Positions 62,779 to 64,000 of a stretch of 64,000 nt of DNA are shown piece after piece. The stretch is from Stenotrophomonas rhizophila (GTDB lineage: Bacteria > Pseudomonadota > Gammaproteobacteria > Xanthomonadales > Xanthomonadaceae), in NCBI RefSeq assembly GCF_007667275.1, contig NZ_VDQT01000003.1:1-64000 (forward strand), given 5' to 3'. Each line of letters opens with the position of its first letter. Within the stretch, counting starts at the first letter, position 1. Position numbers and translations under genes: made by a program. The notes below the pieces were generated by a model that saw only the letters and a list, made by a program, of their open reading frames with translations, had not been told where the DNA came from and made no database searches.

Positions 62779-63678
62779 ATGGAATTCAAGGACTACTACG
62801 CCACCCTGGGCGTGGAACCCACGGCAGGCGATGCCGAGATCAAGACCGCGTACCGCCGGCTGGCACGCAAGTACCACCCGGACGTGAGCAAGGAAGCCGG
62901 CGCGGAAGAGAAGTTCAAGGCGGTCAACGAAGCCTACGAGGCCCTGCGTGATCCGCAGAAGCGCGCCGCCTATGACCAGCTCAAGGCGCAGGGCTACCGC
63001 CCGGGCGAGGAGTTCCACACCCCGCCGAACTACGGCGGCGGGCAGGGCTTCGACTTCGAGGAAGTGTTCGGCGGTGGCGCCGGCGGCGGTGGCTTCAGCG
63101 ATTTCTTCGAAAGCCTGTTCGCACGCCAGCGGGGCGGCGGTGGTGCCGGCCGGGCCAGCGGCTTCGGTGGGGCCGGTGCCGGCCCGCAGGCGGTGCGCGA
63201 CACCCGCGCCAAGCTGTCGGTGCCGCTGGAAGCGGCCTACGCCGGCGACAGCCTGCGCATCACCGTCAACGGCAAGCAGCTGGATGTGCGCGTGCCCAAG
63301 GGCATCCGCCCGGGCCAGGTGATCCGGCTGGCCGGGCAGGGCACCAACGGCGGCAACCTGCTGCTGGAAGTGGAATATGCCGCGCACCCGCAGTTCGAAG
63401 TGGACGGTCGCAACATCCTGTACACCCTGGACGTGACGCCGTGGCAGGCCGCACTGGGCACCTCGATCAGCGTGCCCACCCTTGGCGGTGCGGTGGAGCT
63501 GAAGGTACCGGCCGGCTCCGACGCAGGCCGCAAGCTGCGCCTGCGCGGCCGCGGCCTGCCCGGCAATCCCGATGGCGACCAGATCGTGGAGCTGGAAATC
63601 ATTGCGCCGGTGCCGACCGATGACGCGCAGAAGAAGGCGTACCGGTCATTGGCCAAGGCGTTCGGCGAAAAGATCTAG
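62779..63678 (+). CDS. DnaJ-type co-chaperone, CbpA-like
   Basis: This 299-residue protein has an N-terminal J domain (about 4-68) with the HPD motif in RLARKYHPDVSKEAG, a Gly/Phe-rich linker (NYGGGQGFDFEEVFGGGAGG, about 82-130), and two C-terminal beta domains ending in GRKLRLRGRGLPGNPDGDQI. It lacks the zinc-finger region of DnaJ, which makes it CbpA-like. It stimulates DnaK ATPase; CbpA proteins also bind curved DNA in E. coli. GAGG lies about 8 bases before the ATG. A TAGAAT at 62720-62725 could be its -10 box. A run of SMAG-like repeats follows the stop codon. Confidence 0.92.
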   Translation: MEFKDYYATLGVEPTAGDAEIKTAYRRLARKYHPDVSKEAGAEEKFKAVNEAYEALRDPQKRAAYDQLKAQGYRPGEEFHTPPNYGGGQGFDFEEVFGGGAGGGGFSDFFESLFARQRGGGGAGRASGFGGAGAGPQAVRDTRAKLSVPLEAAYAGDSLRITVNGKQLDVRVPKGIRPGQVIRLAGQGTNGGNLLLEVEYAAHPQFEVDGRNILYTLDVTPWQAALGTSISVPTLGGAVELKVPAGSDAGRKLRLRGRGLPGNPDGDQIVELEIIAPVPTDDAQKKAYRSLAKAFGEKI

Positions 63679-63683
63679 CCGGC

Positions 63684-63804
63684 GTACCGACCCACGGTCG
63701 GTCCACACGACAGGTAGGTGCCGACCGCTGGTCGGTCCACCAAGAGGTAGGTACCGACCGTTGGTCGGTCCACCAAGCGGTAGGTACCGACCGTTGGTCG
63801 GTAC
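63684..63804 (+). repeat. Array of four SMAG-like hairpins, three in exact 33-bp tandem
   Basis: GTAGGTGCCGACCGCTGGTC at 63714, GTAGGTACCGACCGTTGGTC at 63747 and again at 63780 follow one another at exactly 33 bases, each a GACC/GGTC hairpin ending GGTCCAC or GGTACG. A fourth, imperfect copy (GTACCGACCCACGGTCGGTCCAC) precedes them at 63684-63706. The array lies between convergent dnaJ-like and pilH-like genes. Confidence 0.85.
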
Positions 63805-63810
63805 GCTTCT

Positions 63811-64000
63811 TCAGGCAGAAGGCGGCTGCTGCCCGCTGAACACCCGCTCCAGCACCTCGGACAGTTCGTCTTCGGAGAACGGCTTGGTGATGTAGGCCTT
63901 GGCCCCCTGCCGCATGCCCCACATGCGGTCGGTGTCCTGGTCCTTGGTGGTGACCAGGATCACCGGGATATGCCGTGTGGTGGCTTCGCGCGCCAGCGTA
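63811..64000 (-). CDS. pilH: Response regulator, PilH-like (3' end; runs off the window)
   Basis: Only the last 62 codons are present. They read as the C-terminal half of a CheY-like receiver: IPVILVTTKDQDTDRMWGM, then RQGAKAYITKPFSEDELSEV, ending FSGQQPPSA. The conserved Thr (VTTKDQ) and Lys (TKPF) of the receiver are present; the phospho-Asp lies outside the window. The TTKDQxTDxxWGxRQGA pattern is that of PilH, the twitching-motility receiver of the Pil-Chp system, so more pil genes probably continue beyond the edge. The stop codon TGA is at 63811-63813, seven bases from the tandem repeat array. Confidence 0.75.
   Translation of the reverse strand, partial: TLAREATTRHIPVILVTTKDQDTDRMWGMRQGAKAYITKPFSEDELSEVLERVFSGQQPPSA

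Noticed and set aside
63684..63804. CRISPR-like array of 33-bp repeats
   Set aside because: The units are contiguous hairpins without unique spacers and no cas gene is near; they are SMAG-type elements.

Overview
The window looks like chromosomal DNA of a high-GC gammaproteobacterium of the Xanthomonadaceae, most likely Stenotrophomonas. Three things point there. Short GTAG-headed hairpins (of the SMAG type known from S. maltophilia) sit between or at the ends of many genes. Several gene orders are familiar in the family: prpR/prpB-prpC-acnD-prpF, metX-metB-hom behind a SAM riboswitch, hemE-small protein-aroB-aroK, and alpha-2-macroglobulin-pbpC. A TonB-dependent receptor has the usual family leader peptide. 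Almost all of the window is coding. I saw no rRNA, tRNA, insertion sequence, prophage, integrase or CRISPR array.

Layout. 0-10 kb: TonB-dependent receptor, a small secreted beta-rich protein, Hsp33, divergent mtgA, a GT2 glycosyltransferase, a CBS-domain protein and an AsmA-like protein. 10-14 kb: hemolysin-III membrane protein, RF3 and an M23 peptidase. 13.5-17.1 kb: SAM-I riboswitch followed by the overlapping metX-metB-hom operon (homoserine production and use for methionine). 17-22 kb: secreted alpha/beta hydrolase, L-serine deaminase, a glutaredoxin-like protein, and a YceI-cytochrome b561-YceI operon.

21.9-35.9 kb is the most unusual region: four consecutive giant hybrid sensor kinases with the same architecture (signal peptide, periplasmic two-component beta-propeller, Y_Y_Y domain, one membrane span, DHp, CA, receiver). 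The outer two are complete. The second has lost its phospho-accepting His and key receiver residues but keeps its ATP-binding domain. The third keeps His and receiver but has lost its ATP-binding motifs. The second and third genes overlap (GTGA). Their defects are complementary, so they could work as one split kinase.

36-42.2 kb is housekeeping: MFS exporter, hemE, WGR-like protein, aroB-aroK, dodecin, a glycerate-kinase-like protein and pdxH. 42.2-44.8 kb is an 864-residue orphan protein I cannot name. 45.3-53.1 kb is the 2-methylcitrate pathway for propionate, with PrpR facing a clear sigma-54 promoter and TGTTTCA operator repeats. 53.2-60.6 kb holds the alpha-2-macroglobulin lipoprotein and penicillin-binding protein 1C, thought to work together in envelope defence and repair. 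The end carries a duplicated-module secreted protein, a ferritin-like protein, a peroxiredoxin, a CbpA-type DnaJ protein and the 3' end of a PilH-like response regulator that runs off the window.
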